Under the pieces are notes generated by a model, which worked only from the letters and a program-made list of their open reading frames with translations, ran no database searches and was not told the DNA's origin. From Sphingobacteriales bacterium (GTDB lineage Bacteria > Bacteroidota > Bacteroidia > Chitinophagales > Chitinophagaceae): DNA of 57,334 nt. A program made the position numbers and the translations under genes. Of this stretch, positions 1-8,910 are shown one piece after another (the first letter of the stretch is position 1; each line of letters starts with the position of its first letter). The stretch is taken from contig JACQDV010000011.1 in the NCBI GenBank assembly GCA_016200915.1, forward strand, positions 1-57,334, given 5' to 3'.

Positions 1-1402
1 AACCCAGATTTTGCAATAGGCTTATCCTGTAAGACTTAATGGCAGTTTTGCGTTGTTGATATTTGCAAATAAACTATCATACCATTGCCTTCTTTTTAGT
101 GGTACAGATAGCTTTAATACTACGGAAGCAGCATTATTATCTATCCAGCTTCCTACTGCAAAGCAGTTGAATCGTAATGTAGAAAGCTTAGGCTGGGCTT
201 GCTTTTGATGAGTTAACTGGCGGAATAGACTCATTAAATTATACGCCATCATTGTAAACCGCATAGCAGTTTGCGTGGCGCAAAAATTATCCATGCAAAA
301 GCCTTCCACTCCAAAATCTTCTTTCAATTCTTTTATCCTGTTTTCTGCATCACCTCTGCGTTTATACTGCTCCCATATTTCTGTAGCAGGCAATCCTTGG
401 TTGGTAACAAAACAATGATACCGGGTTCGATATACTTTATCATCTTCTATACCCATACTGCTGAATAAGGTTTTTAATTTTTTGCCGGTGGCCCTTTGCC
501 TTATTTCTTCACTTTGTTTTATAACTATGATTCTTCTGCTTTTGCTCCATCCGCCTTGCTTAAATATTATTTCACTTATCCAGATACCTTCGCCTATTGC
601 AATCCATTTCTGTATGTCATATACTTCTCTTTGTAAATTAGCATACAGCTTTGCACATACTACATAAGCAATGTTTTTATCTTCAATGAATTTTAATATT
701 TGTTCACTGCAAAAGCCACCATCGGCTCTGAACAATCCCACCGTTTTGTTTTTAAGAATAGCAAAAGTTTCTTCTAAAAAATTTATACAATTATTACTGC
801 TACTGGTATTGCCGCTTCTGTTCCAGCAATTGGCTACCATGCGTATATCATTTACAAAAGCAAATAATGGGTGATGGCTGTTTCTGCCTCGTTTAGCCGG
901 ATTATAACCTTTCTTGCTTCCCTCCTGTTCACCATATCTTGTAATTACACTGCTGTCTACATCCAACGTGTAATTATTAAATTGTAGCTGTTCAAAAAAC
1001 CAACTGTATAAATCAATAAAGAACTGATGACTCTTCGATTCGGAAAAACTTTTAAAAAATCTTCCAAACGTTGTGCCTGATGCGACCCGTTGCCATCCGA
1101 ATATCCTGCGGAGCACTTCATCTAACCGTACTACTGCTGTATGACTAAATCTAAAACAGCCAATCCAGATGCTTACCCAAAAACTCTCAATAATACTTAT
1201 CCCATCTATCCTGTTATTACTTTGCTTCTCCGGCAGGCCAAGTTCCGCTATCTTTTTACTGATCCCTGTCGTTTCTATCAGCAGCTTCATCTCTTGCATC
1301 CCACCCCAGGCTGAAACATTTTTATCGGTGTATTCCTGTGTTAATATCATAAATCAAAATAAGCCAATTTGTCTTAAAAAACTCTACTGCAAAATCTGGG
1401 TT
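1..1402 (-). mobile_element. IS1380-family insertion sequence, apparently complete
   Basis: A single transposase gene is framed by terminal inverted repeats. The left repeat AACCCAGATTTTGCA lies at 1-15 and its perfect reverse complement at 1388-1402; similarity continues a few bases inward (18 of 19 positions). The transposase stop codon sits only a few bases inside the left repeat, as is usual for compact insertion sequences. The left repeat starts at the first base of the window, so the left flank and any target-site duplication cannot be seen. The outermost bases of the element are uncertain by about two nucleotides. Confidence 0.85.
22..1350 (-). CDS. IS1380-family transposase
   Basis: A 442-residue DDE transposase of the IS4/IS1380 superfamily, which cuts and rejoins its own element. 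The catalytic triad can be placed: the first Asp in the block LDVDSSVITRYGEQEG, the second in RADGGFC, and the Glu in the YKRRGDAENRIKELKED block, which resembles the Y-(2)-R-(3)-E-(6)-K signature of IS4-like enzymes. Length is normal for IS1380 transposases and the reading frame is unbroken, so the element may be active. It is the only gene between the two terminal repeats. The ATG at 1350 lies about 40 bases inside the right repeat. Confidence 0.93.
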   Translation of the reverse strand: MILTQEYTDKNVSAWGGMQEMKLLIETTGISKKIAELGLPEKQSNNRIDGISIIESFWVSIWIGCFRFSHTAVVRLDEVLRRIFGWQRVASGTTFGRFFKSFSESKSHQFFIDLYSWFFEQLQFNNYTLDVDSSVITRYGEQEGSKKGYNPAKRGRNSHHPLFAFVNDIRMVANCWNRSGNTSSSNNCINFLEETFAILKNKTVGLFRADGGFCSEQILKFIEDKNIAYVVCAKLYANLQREVYDIQKWIAIGEGIWISEIIFKQGGWSKSRRIIVIKQSEEIRQRATGKKLKTLFSSMGIEDDKVYRTRYHCFVTNQGLPATEIWEQYKRRGDAENRIKELKEDFGVEGFCMDNFCATQTAMRFTMMAYNLMSLFRQLTHQKQAQPKLSTLRFNCFAVGSWIDNNAASVVLKLSVPLKRRQWYDSLFANINNAKLPLSLTG

Positions 1403-1493
1403 GAAATAAAAACAATGAGGCAGTTAAAAAAGTAATAGGCTTTCGCATGCAGTAAAAGTTTGGCTGAATTTACAGAAATAAATAAAACAATAA

Positions 1494-2480
1494 TTATTCA
1501 GGAAAGCCGTGTTTACGGTTTGGCAAAACATTCTCTCTTTTCCATTCCAGTTTTCCGGCAAATGGTAATCTCCTCACGGTACAATCGCTGATAATACAAT
1601 GTTTGCAACTTTCAGTAATGCAGGGATCGTTATGAATAAAAAATTCTATTTGTCCTTTGGTGAAATGTTCGTTTACAATTTTGTCAATGGCACTTATTTC
1701 TTCATGTACCTGTTCAAGATTTAAATAATAAGGCAGCGTAACATGACAATCCACATGATAGATTGTACCAAACCGTTGTACCCGCATATTGTGTACATCA
1801 ATCCAGTCTGCTCTCCTATGTGCTGATAAAATTTTTACCAGTTCATCCACTGTATCCATATCATTTTCATCCATCAGTCCGGATACAGATTTTGATAATA
1901 ACCGGAATCCGCTAATGAGAATAATTAAACCGGCAATCAGCGATGCAACAGGATCGATCCATTTCAATCCGGTAAAATAAATAAGCACAACAGCTATTAA
2001 TACCCCAATGCTGGTATAACTGTCAGAAAGTATATGTTTACCATTGCCCTGAAGCGTAAGGGAATTTTGCCTTCTGCCAACATAAACCAAATACCAGCCT
2101 AACAGTAAATTAGCTACTGCAGAAAAGATGATAAGGTATAAACCTGTTGAAAGTTCCTGTAACTCTTTTGGATAAATAAGATGTTTAACTCCTTCGTACA
2201 AAATCACACAACCTGCAATAAAGATCATTGCACCTTCAAAACCTATAGAAAAAAATTCCACCTTACCATGACCATAAGGATGTTCCAGATCTTTAGGTTT
2301 ATGAGAAAGATAAATGCTGTAATAAGCAAATAAACCTGCTACTATATTGATGATAGATTCTAATGCATCAGATAAAATGACTAATGAATGCGTAATAAAA
2401 TAAGTATAAAATTTAATTCCGCATAAAACAGTACTCACAATGATGGACAGCAGGATGATCCTTAATTCAATCTTTTTCAA
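1494..2480 (-). CDS. Cation diffusion facilitator (CDF) family metal transporter
   Basis: A 328-residue inner-membrane protein that probably exports divalent metal ions in exchange for protons. About six hydrophobic segments are visible. Family features are the SDALES stretch in TM2 (residues 37-42), the HPYGHGK loop (67-73), and H149/D153 in the fifth segment, matching the His/Asp pair of the transport site. The second Asp usual in TM2 is not at its normal spacing, so metal specificity is open. The cytoplasmic tail ends with four cysteines (287, 292, 295, 300) in a HNDPC...C..C....C pattern. The start is TTG: an in-frame TAA lies only three codons upstream and no usable ATG follows nearby. 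A TAnnTTTG box is at 2499-2506. Confidence 0.88.
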   Translation of the reverse strand: MKKIELRIILLSIIVSTVLCGIKFYTYFITHSLVILSDALESIINIVAGLFAYYSIYLSHKPKDLEHPYGHGKVEFFSIGFEGAMIFIAGCVILYEGVKHLIYPKELQELSTGLYLIIFSAVANLLLGWYLVYVGRRQNSLTLQGNGKHILSDSYTSIGVLIAVVLIYFTGLKWIDPVASLIAGLIILISGFRLLSKSVSGLMDENDMDTVDELVKILSAHRRADWIDVHNMRVQRFGTIYHVDCHVTLPYYLNLEQVHEEISAIDKIVNEHFTKGQIEFFIHNDPCITESCKHCIISDCTVRRLPFAGKLEWKRENVLPNRKHGFPE

Positions 2481-2498
2481 ATGGAGTTATTTGGCAGC

Positions 2499-2506
2499 CA
2501 AAGATA
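2499..2506 (-). promoter_or_regulatory. -7 box TATCTTTG of the CDF gene
   Basis: On the minus strand the sequence TATCTTTG fits the Bacteroidota -7 consensus TAnnTTTG and ends about 18 bases before the TTG start. No convincing -33 TTG was found at the expected distance. Confidence 0.45.
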
Positions 2507-2551
2507 ATAACACGGAGAAAATGTATTCAGAAATTATAAAAATATTATTTA

Positions 2552-4792
2552 TTAAAACGGAACTCCAATGTTAACATAAGTTCCCAGTTTTTTTGACTGG
2601 TCGTTATACATCAAACTTAATTCCAGTGGGCCTAATGCAAAATTATACCCAAAGGTGAGTGAGTAGCCCGTCATTATATCTGGATTGTTATAAAACTTAC
2701 TCTTAGAGATGAAATTATTGAACAGCACATTTCCTCTTCCAATTAAAAATGTATTACTCAAAAATTCATAGCGTAATCCAACCTGTGCTACCATCATTGC
2801 CGGTGTGTAAATGGAACCTTCCTGCAGGCCGGCAAAGCTTACCTGGTTACGGAATTGTTTGGTAAGACCACCCACTACAAATTCATTCATGATATTATTG
2901 CCGTACTTAAAATTTGCCCCTGCCTGTATTTGAAATTCAGCTGTTGTTCTTTTTCCAAATGGAGTATAAGCATCCATATTAAACAACACTCTTGCATAAG
3001 ACGAGCCGGTTACTGTAATTGAATCTTTGTTTACCGGTACACCATTTATAAAGAAATCAACACGGGGATGTTGTGTTCCCACCCATTCAAATACTGTATT
3101 TAATTTCACTCCTCTGTGCGGATAATCGGTTTTATCAAGATTATTCTGCGCCAGGAACAGATAGCCTACTACAAAACTGTTGTTGCCGCTGTAATCAAAA
3201 GCTGCGTTGATCTTAGGTTTATTGGTTACATATTCAAACCGCTGACCAAGCCCAATAGTAAAGTTGCGCTGAGTAGAAAACTGTGCTTTAAAATCAGCTT
3301 TAAAGAATTCCTGTTTAAATATTCCATCCTGTTTCAGTGTATTGTAACTGGAAATATCAAATCGGTCTCCTTGTAAACTCATCACTGTGGAAAAATTTTT
3401 CCTTCTTCCATAATACTGCAGGTGCTCCGCTCTTGCTCTCAATGTTTCCCCGATATTGGCAGCAATCATACTTCTTGAATTACGAAACAATAAATTGCGG
3501 GAAGTAAAATTTACAATAGCGGCTATTCCACTAAACCGGTTATAATGCAAGCCTGCTTTAAAAAATGTCAATGGATTTTCTGTAACATCAAAAATTATTT
3601 TACAGGTTCCGTCTTCCTGCGGCACTAAAGAATAAGTGATCCTGCTGTAATACCTTGTTCCGTATGCAGCCCTTACCATTTTGGTAAGACGGAGTGGTGT
3701 ATATTCCTTGTTCGTTAACAGATCGATGGTATTAATAAAGAAACCGGCAGATGTATTAACTAACCCGTTTACTTCGTAAGATGAAATGATTACGGGTTTT
3801 GATTCAGGCAGAGGCTGAGCAACACTTGTATCCTTCCCGTAAATAGCATCTAACGAATCTGCCATCCGCTTAAAAACAGGATATAATTCTCTTCCTCTTT
3901 CAATTCCTTTTTCTATTATTTCTTTGGCCTGTGAAAAGCTGCCCATATTATATCCTTTGAGCGGCTGGTCAACATACACATTACATAATTTTTGTTCTTC
4001 CTTGCTGTCTGCTGCTTCTCTGAAAAAAGCAACCTGCAATAAAACCTGTATAGCATTCTGTACTTTATCTGAAGGTAATAGTGGTCCGGCAACATTACTT
4101 CCAATTACAATATCAGCTCCCATTTCTTTTACATCACGAACCGGAAAATTTCTTACTATTCCACCATCAATTAATCTTTTACCATCAATATCTGCTGCTG
4201 TAAAAAAAGATGGAATAGCCATACTTGCCCTGATGGCTGAAGCGATTTCCCCCTTTGATAATACAACCGCCTCTCCTGTTCCTACATCTGTAGCAATGCA
4301 TTTAAAGGGTTTGCTGAATTTGGAAAAATCTTTCTGGTTGTAAACAGGATAAAATAATTCTGACAGTTTTACCCATACTTCCTGTCCCTGCAACAAACCA
4401 CTTGGCAAACGAAACTTATGATTGACCCAGGGCAACTCAACATTATATTTGTTGTACTCATCTTTTTCCTCCATATACAATGTTCGTAAAGAAGCCTGGT
4501 TACTTAGAAATAAATCCCAGTTAATAGTACGGGAAATTTTTTCAATGGTATCTGCACTGTAACCAACGGCATATAAACCTCCAATAACACCTCCCATGCT
4601 GGTGCCCGTTACATAATCAATTTTTAAACCAGCTGAATCAATTGCTTTTAAAATACCAATATGAGCCAACCCTTTGGCGCCACCGCCGCTTAAGGTTAAT
4701 CCAATTTTAGGTCGCTGCTGTGGTTGCTGACTATAAACATTTATTGCCAGCAGCAGTATAAAGACTATGAATAAATAATTCGATTTTTTCAT
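2552..4792 (-). CDS. Patatin-like phospholipase with C-terminal BamA-like beta-barrel
   Basis: A 746-residue secreted outer-membrane protein that is probably a lipid acyl hydrolase. A signal peptide covers about residues 1-21. The patatin domain follows (about 28-310) with the oxyanion loop SGGGAKG (35-41), the nucleophile elbow GTSMG (Ser65) and the DGG motif (Asp209), giving a complete Ser/Asp dyad. After a POTRA-like stretch, the C-terminal half (about 420-746) is rich in alternating aromatic strands and ends in a terminal Phe, as in surface-antigen/BamA barrels. This resembles PlpD-type autotransported patatins. It stands alone, with the infC terminator and a REP-like doublet upstream. 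Confidence 0.9.
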   Translation of the reverse strand: MKKSNYLFIVFILLLAINVYSQQPQQRPKIGLTLSGGGAKGLAHIGILKAIDSAGLKIDYVTGTSMGGVIGGLYAVGYSADTIEKISRTINWDLFLSNQASLRTLYMEEKDEYNKYNVELPWVNHKFRLPSGLLQGQEVWVKLSELFYPVYNQKDFSKFSKPFKCIATDVGTGEAVVLSKGEIASAIRASMAIPSFFTAADIDGKRLIDGGIVRNFPVRDVKEMGADIVIGSNVAGPLLPSDKVQNAIQVLLQVAFFREAADSKEEQKLCNVYVDQPLKGYNMGSFSQAKEIIEKGIERGRELYPVFKRMADSLDAIYGKDTSVAQPLPESKPVIISSYEVNGLVNTSAGFFINTIDLLTNKEYTPLRLTKMVRAAYGTRYYSRITYSLVPQEDGTCKIIFDVTENPLTFFKAGLHYNRFSGIAAIVNFTSRNLLFRNSRSMIAANIGETLRARAEHLQYYGRRKNFSTVMSLQGDRFDISSYNTLKQDGIFKQEFFKADFKAQFSTQRNFTIGLGQRFEYVTNKPKINAAFDYSGNNSFVVGYLFLAQNNLDKTDYPHRGVKLNTVFEWVGTQHPRVDFFINGVPVNKDSITVTGSSYARVLFNMDAYTPFGKRTTAEFQIQAGANFKYGNNIMNEFVVGGLTKQFRNQVSFAGLQEGSIYTPAMMVAQVGLRYEFLSNTFLIGRGNVLFNNFISKSKFYNNPDIMTGYSLTFGYNFALGPLELSLMYNDQSKKLGTYVNIGVPF

Positions 4793-4886
4793 TACCAGGT
4801 GTTCATAAAATTACGCCGCATTGGCGGGATAAAAAACATAGACACCCTAAATATTGTTTCTGTTGCAAGCTGTATTAATTAAAACA

Positions 4887-4916
4887 ATAAAGCCACTGAA
4901 AACTCAGTGGCTTTAT
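4887..4916 (-). terminator. Rho-independent terminator after infC
   Basis: A perfect 13-bp stem (4887-4899 with 4904-4916) has a 4-base loop. On the minus strand it is followed by a T-rich run (ATTGTTTT). It lies about 75 bases past the infC stop. Confidence 0.8.
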
Positions 4917-4924
4917 AAAACATA

Positions 4925-4983
4925 GTCTGACGGTCTCCGTCTGACCATAGCACAAATTTATTGTCAGACGGAGACCGTCGGAC
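4925..4983. repeat. REP-like doublet: two head-to-head palindromic units
   Basis: Two 21-base units, 4925-4945 and 4963-4983, are reverse complements of each other with one mismatch and are separated by 17 bases. Each unit is itself a hairpin: GACGG-TCT-CCGTC in the first and GACGG-AGA-CCGTC in the second. This two-level symmetry is that of REP/BIME elements. It sits between infC and its terminator. No REP-associated tyrosine transposase is present in the window. Confidence 0.7.
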
Positions 4984-4990
4984 AAAAGTA

Positions 4991-5575
4991 TTATCCTTCT
5001 TTTTTCTTTGCTTTCTGACTTTTTGGAGCCAGCATAATAAACATCCGCTTTCCTTCCAGCTTTGGCAACATTTCAGGTGTACCAATTTCCGTTAAGCGTT
5101 CAGCAAATTTCAGTAATAATAATTCGCCTCTTTCTTTAAACTGGATAGCACGGCCTTTGAATTGTACGTAAGCCCTTACTTTATTACCATCTTTTAAAAA
5201 CTCCTCAGCATGACGTGATTTAAAATCAAAATCATGATCATCCGTATTAGGAGTAAAACGAATTTCTTTCACCTCAGAAACTTTGGCTTTCGCCTTCATT
5301 TCCTTTTCTTTCTTCTTCTTATCGTATAAGAATTTGTTGTAGTCAATTACTTTGCAAACCGGCGGGTCAACGTTGGGAGAAATTTCAACAAGGTCTAACG
5401 CCTGCTCCTGCGCAATTTTTAATGCTTCCTGTGTGGAGTAAATTCCAACTTCTACATTGTCTCCTACTAATCGCACCTGTGGTACACGAATCATGTGGTT
5501 GGTGCGGTGTTCCTGTTGTTGTTCTTTTCTAAACCGTGGATTAAACGGTTGTCTCGGTCTTGGGGGAAATGCCAT
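4991..5575 (-). CDS. infC: Translation initiation factor IF-3
   Basis: A 194-residue protein that binds the 30S subunit, prevents premature 50S joining and checks start-codon pairing. The N-terminal IF-3 domain is recognised by IRVPQVRLVG and by the block DLVEISPNVDPPVCKVIDY. The basic linker KKKKEKEMKAKAK leads to the C-terminal domain with KEIRFTP, DHDFDFKSRHAEEFL and MLPKLEGKRMFIML. The start used here is ATG, not the rare AUU of enteric infC, so the classical start-codon feedback is not evident. It lies downstream of thrS, an order conserved in many bacteria, but 171 bases of repeat-rich DNA separate them. No rpmI-rplT follows. Confidence 0.97.
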   Translation of the reverse strand: MAFPPRPRQPFNPRFRKEQQQEHRTNHMIRVPQVRLVGDNVEVGIYSTQEALKIAQEQALDLVEISPNVDPPVCKVIDYNKFLYDKKKKEKEMKAKAKVSEVKEIRFTPNTDDHDFDFKSRHAEEFLKDGNKVRAYVQFKGRAIQFKERGELLLLKFAERLTEIGTPEMLPKLEGKRMFIMLAPKSQKAKKKEG

Positions 5576-5634
5576 TTAGTTTTTTTACGTTAACAATTGT
5601 GTTTAATGTACCCGGCGACACGGCTGCTATTAAG

Positions 5635-5651
5635 TCCCGCCTTAGGCGGGA
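5635..5651. repeat. Short palindrome TCCCGCC-TTA-GGCGGGA
   Basis: A perfect 7-bp stem with a 3-base loop in the thrS-infC gap. It resembles the palindromes near 4811 and at 25778-25795, suggesting a dispersed small palindrome family. Confidence 0.6.
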
Positions 5652-5690
5652 TTGCGTCGCACTCTTGTACGTTTAGTAATACTTATCGTC

Positions 5691-5746
5691 AATGGTGAAT
5701 AGTCAATGGTCAATTTAATACTCACTATTCACCATTCACTATTGAC
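5691..5746. repeat. Degenerate word repeat (CAATGGT/GAATAGT type)
   Basis: The words GTCAATGG and TGAATAGT recur and are then answered by inverted copies (ACTATTCACCATT, CTATTGACC), so the tract can fold back on itself. It lies directly downstream of the thrS stop on the minus strand. Similar low-complexity tracts occur at other gene edges in this window. Confidence 0.55.
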
Positions 5747-7690
5747 CTATTCTGCTCTGCGTTCTTTAATTTCTGTTACCGCTTCTGCAATAAACTCATC
5801 TACACTTTTTGCTCCGAGATCCCCCTTTCCTTGTCTGCGAACGGAGGCTTTTCCTTCGTTCATTTCTTTTTCACCAATCACCAGCATATAAGGAACCCGG
5901 GCCAATTCAGTATCACGAATTTTCTTACCTATCTTTTCATTGCGGTCGTCAATCTCTGCACGAATATCAGCATTTTTCAGCGATTGCAAAATTGAATTTG
6001 CATAGGGTAAAAACTTGTCGCTAATAGGCAGAATTTTCACCTGCAGCGGCGCTAACCATAACGGGAACTTGCCAGCATAATGTTCCAGCAAAAATCCAAT
6101 GAAACGTTCATGGGTACCAAGGGGTGCACGGTGAATGATCAATGGTACTTCCGGCTCATTATTCTGATTGGTGAATTTAAGATTAAAGCTGCGTGGCTGG
6201 GCAAAATCAACCTGGTTGGTAGCCAATGTAAACTCACGACCGATAGCACTCCAAATCTGCACATCAATCTTGGGACCATAGAAAGCACCTTCGCCTTTTA
6301 CTTCCACAAAAGGAACACCGGTTTCTATCAATACATTTCTTACTAATTCTTCTGTTTCTTTCCACAGTTCGGGTTCGTTTACATATTTCTGTCCCAACTT
6401 TTCAGGATCGTGTAAACTTAAACGCATCACATATTTTTCAATACCAAAAATTTTAAAGTATTTCAGGTACATGTCATTCACTGCCTTAAATTCCTGTGCA
6501 AACTGTTCTTTGCTGCAGTAAATATGCGCATCGTTCATATGCAAACAACGCACCCGCATTAAACCAAACAATTCACCACTCTGCTCGTAACGGTAACAAG
6601 TACCATATTCTGCAATGCGGTAAGGCATATCACGGTAACTTTTTGGTTCAGCATCAAATATTTTATGATGATGCGGACAGTTCATTGCCTTCATGTAATA
6701 TTTCTCACCATCCATGTCCATTGGCGGAAACATACTATCAGCATAATAAGGAAGGTGACCACTGGTGATGTATAAATTCTCTTTAGCAATATGTGGAGTT
6801 ACCACTCTTTTATACCCGGCATCTTCCTCCGTTTTCTTTGCTAATTTTTCCAACTCTTCGATGATAATAGTACCATTAGGCATCCAAAGGATCAATCCCG
6901 GACCAATATCATCATTCATAGTATAAATGCCGAGTTCTTTACCCAGCTTACGATGATCCCTTTTCTTCGCTTCTTCCAGCATCAATAAGTATTCATCTAA
7001 TTCTTTTTGATTGGGGAAAGTAACGCCGTAAATACGGGTAAGCTGTTTATTCTTTTCATCACCTTTCCAGTAAGCACCGGCAATGGAGGTGAGTTTAATT
7101 GCTTTGATGAATCCTGTGTTAGGAATATGCGGGCCACGACACAGATCAGTAAAATGACCTTGCGTATAAAAAGTTATTTCACCATCATTAAGATTTTGCA
7201 GGAGGTCGAGTTTGTACTCATCTCCCTTCTCAGTGAAATAAGCAAGGGCTTCTGCTTTGGGCATTGCTTTGCGTACATAAACATTGTTCTGCTTAGCAAG
7301 CTCATTCATTTTCTTTTCTAAGGCTGCTAAATCTTCCTCAGTTATCTTCTTATCACCTAAATCAATATCATAATAAAAACCTTTGTCAATAGCCGGGCCA
7401 ACCCAAAACTTTGCTCCCGGAAATTTATCTTCCACTGCTTCTGCCATTAAATGTGCAGAGGAATGCCAGAAGGTTGATTTGCCATCCGTATCATCCCAGG
7501 TTAAAAACTTAACTGCTGCATCATTATTGATGGGACGGCTTAAATCCCATACCTCACCATTTACTGAAGCCGCTAAAATCTTTCTTGCCAATCCTTCACT
7601 GATGGATTTGACGATGTCCATACCTGTAGTACCTTGTTCATACTGCCGTACAGCACCATCCGGAAACGTAATATTTATCATATTTGCCAT
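5747..7690 (-). CDS. thrS: Threonyl-tRNA synthetase
   Basis: Class II aminoacyl-tRNA synthetase that charges tRNA-Thr. The start chosen at 7690 gives 647 residues, the usual length, and begins MANMINITFPDG, the start of the TGS domain. The longer frame back to 7780 would add 30 unusual residues and run across the -7 box and into the divergent gene's promoter. Domain order: TGS (about 1-65), editing domain with HSSAH and CRGPH, then the class II catalytic core with MNCPHHH and the motif 3 region RAPLGTHERF, and the anticodon-binding domain. It is transcribed divergently from the gene at 7795. No T-box leader is visible. Confidence 0.97.
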   Translation of the reverse strand: MANMINITFPDGAVRQYEQGTTGMDIVKSISEGLARKILAASVNGEVWDLSRPINNDAAVKFLTWDDTDGKSTFWHSSAHLMAEAVEDKFPGAKFWVGPAIDKGFYYDIDLGDKKITEEDLAALEKKMNELAKQNNVYVRKAMPKAEALAYFTEKGDEYKLDLLQNLNDGEITFYTQGHFTDLCRGPHIPNTGFIKAIKLTSIAGAYWKGDEKNKQLTRIYGVTFPNQKELDEYLLMLEEAKKRDHRKLGKELGIYTMNDDIGPGLILWMPNGTIIIEELEKLAKKTEEDAGYKRVVTPHIAKENLYITSGHLPYYADSMFPPMDMDGEKYYMKAMNCPHHHKIFDAEPKSYRDMPYRIAEYGTCYRYEQSGELFGLMRVRCLHMNDAHIYCSKEQFAQEFKAVNDMYLKYFKIFGIEKYVMRLSLHDPEKLGQKYVNEPELWKETEELVRNVLIETGVPFVEVKGEGAFYGPKIDVQIWSAIGREFTLATNQVDFAQPRSFNLKFTNQNNEPEVPLIIHRAPLGTHERFIGFLLEHYAGKFPLWLAPLQVKILPISDKFLPYANSILQSLKNADIRAEIDDRNEKIGKKIRDTELARVPYMLVIGEKEMNEGKASVRRQGKGDLGAKSVDEFIAEAVTEIKERRAE

Positions 7691-7705
7691 TCGTAAAATG
7701 AGGTG

Positions 7706-7713
7706 CAAATTTA
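7706..7713 (-). promoter_or_regulatory. -7 box TAAATTTG of thrS
   Basis: On the minus strand TAAATTTG matches TAnnTTTG and ends 15 bases before the thrS ATG at 7690. It supports the shorter start codon. No clear -33 element was seen. Confidence 0.5.
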
Positions 7714-7763
7714 ACGAACTATTTGCTTCCATAAGCGGTTTAGTAAGATAATTTGCAGTCCTG

Positions 7764-7771
7764 TATTTTTG
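7764..7771 (+). promoter_or_regulatory. -7 box TATTTTTG for the gene at 7795
   Basis: TATTTTTG matches the Bacteroidota -7 consensus and lies 23 bases before the ATG. It is back to back with the thrS promoter, so both genes are served from a gap of about 100 bases. Confidence 0.5.
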
Positions 7772-7794
7772 TGTACCCAAAGTAAAAAAAGAGA

Positions 7795-8868
7795 ATGAGA
7801 ATACTATTTACATTTTTGGCCTTGTCGCTTGGTTTATCACTCACGGCCCAGGATTTCAATGGACAATGGAAAGGTTCTTTTAATGCCCGTGGCGAAAATG
7901 GCCGGGTAGAGTATGTTTTGGAAATAAATGTTGATGGTACTGATGTAACAGGCTACTCCTACACTTACCCGGTTTTTAGCGGGAAAAAGTATTACGATAT
8001 CTGCGAGATTAAAGGAAGTATCAACAAAGAAAAAAAATATATTGAGGTGAGTGAAGTGAGCAAAGTTAAATCAAATGTTCCTCCACCCTATCGTTTTGAT
8101 TGTTTTCAAACACATAAACTTTCCTACGCTAAAAATGAGGACTTAGAGTCACTAACTGGTTCCTGGGAACCAGCAAAGCTTTCTGTTTCCTTGTGTGGTA
8201 CCGGTTTTACTAAATTGGAGAGAAGAAAATTAAAAGATATCGTTACTACCCTGAAGAGTGATCCACCACCAGTGGTTAAAAAAGAAACTCCGAAAAAAAC
8301 AATCACTCCACCTGTTGCAAAAGCAGATACTAAACCTAAGACGAATAATACCGTTAAACCAAAACCATCTAACCTAACAGCTAAAGCAAAACCAAAGGTT
8401 GGTACTTCAATTGTAAAAAAAGAAACAAAGAAGACGATTGAATTAACGAAAGATACCAGTACGGTTGTAAAAAGATCAACTACTCCGGTTTTTGAGAAAA
8501 TAAAAACAAAACCGCTTCCAAGGTTTGAAGCAAGAGTAAACAAGGTTTTAAAAACAATTGAAGTAAGCCAGGATGAAATTACTGTTCAGTTGTATGATAA
8601 TGGTGAAATAGATGGTGACACCGTTACGGTTACTTTTAATGGAGATGTTGTAGCATTAAAAAAAGGGTTAAGCGAAAAACCCATTGTACTTAAATTAAAA
8701 GTTAAGGAGAATACCGATAATGAACTGGTAATGTATGCAGAGAATCTTGGAGCTATTCCTCCTAATACAGCATTAATGGTGGTTACGGTGGATGATAAGC
8801 GTTACCAGGTAACTATATCTTCAGATGAAAAAAGGAATGGAAGCATAATTTTCCGAAGAGGTGATTAA
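7795..8868 (+). CDS. Secreted two-domain protein of unknown function
   Basis: A 357-residue protein with a signal peptide (about 1-18). An N-terminal domain of about 125 residues starts FNGQWKGSF, a style seen in lipocalin-like or DUF-type ligand domains, and holds a few cysteines. A Lys/Pro/Thr-rich linker (about residues 150-240) crosses to a C-terminal beta-rich domain (about 245-357) with the block EITVQLYDNGEIDGDTVTV. That C-terminal pattern recurs in secreted Bacteroidota proteins with varied N-termini (recollection, not searched). No catalytic motif is recognisable. The gene is followed by a strong terminator. Confidence 0.8.
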   Translation: MRILFTFLALSLGLSLTAQDFNGQWKGSFNARGENGRVEYVLEINVDGTDVTGYSYTYPVFSGKKYYDICEIKGSINKEKKYIEVSEVSKVKSNVPPPYRFDCFQTHKLSYAKNEDLESLTGSWEPAKLSVSLCGTGFTKLERRKLKDIVTTLKSDPPPVVKKETPKKTITPPVAKADTKPKTNNTVKPKPSNLTAKAKPKVGTSIVKKETKKTIELTKDTSTVVKRSTTPVFEKIKTKPLPRFEARVNKVLKTIEVSQDEITVQLYDNGEIDGDTVTVTFNGDVVALKKGLSEKPIVLKLKVKENTDNELVMYAENLGAIPPNTALMVVTVDDKRYQVTISSDEKRNGSIIFRRGD

Positions 8869-8893
8869 ATCACATTGAACTATTAAAAGAAAA

Positions 8894-8910
8894 CCCCGGC
8901 ATAACCGGGG
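8894..8910 (+). terminator. Terminator after the gene at 7795
   Basis: The stem CCCCGG/CCGGGG is followed by CTTTTTATTTTT, about 25 bases after the stop codon. Confidence 0.8.

Noticed and set aside
7691-7780. Longer thrS start giving 30 extra residues
   Set aside because: The extension does not match the TGS domain start, covers the thrS -7 box and runs into the divergent gene's promoter.
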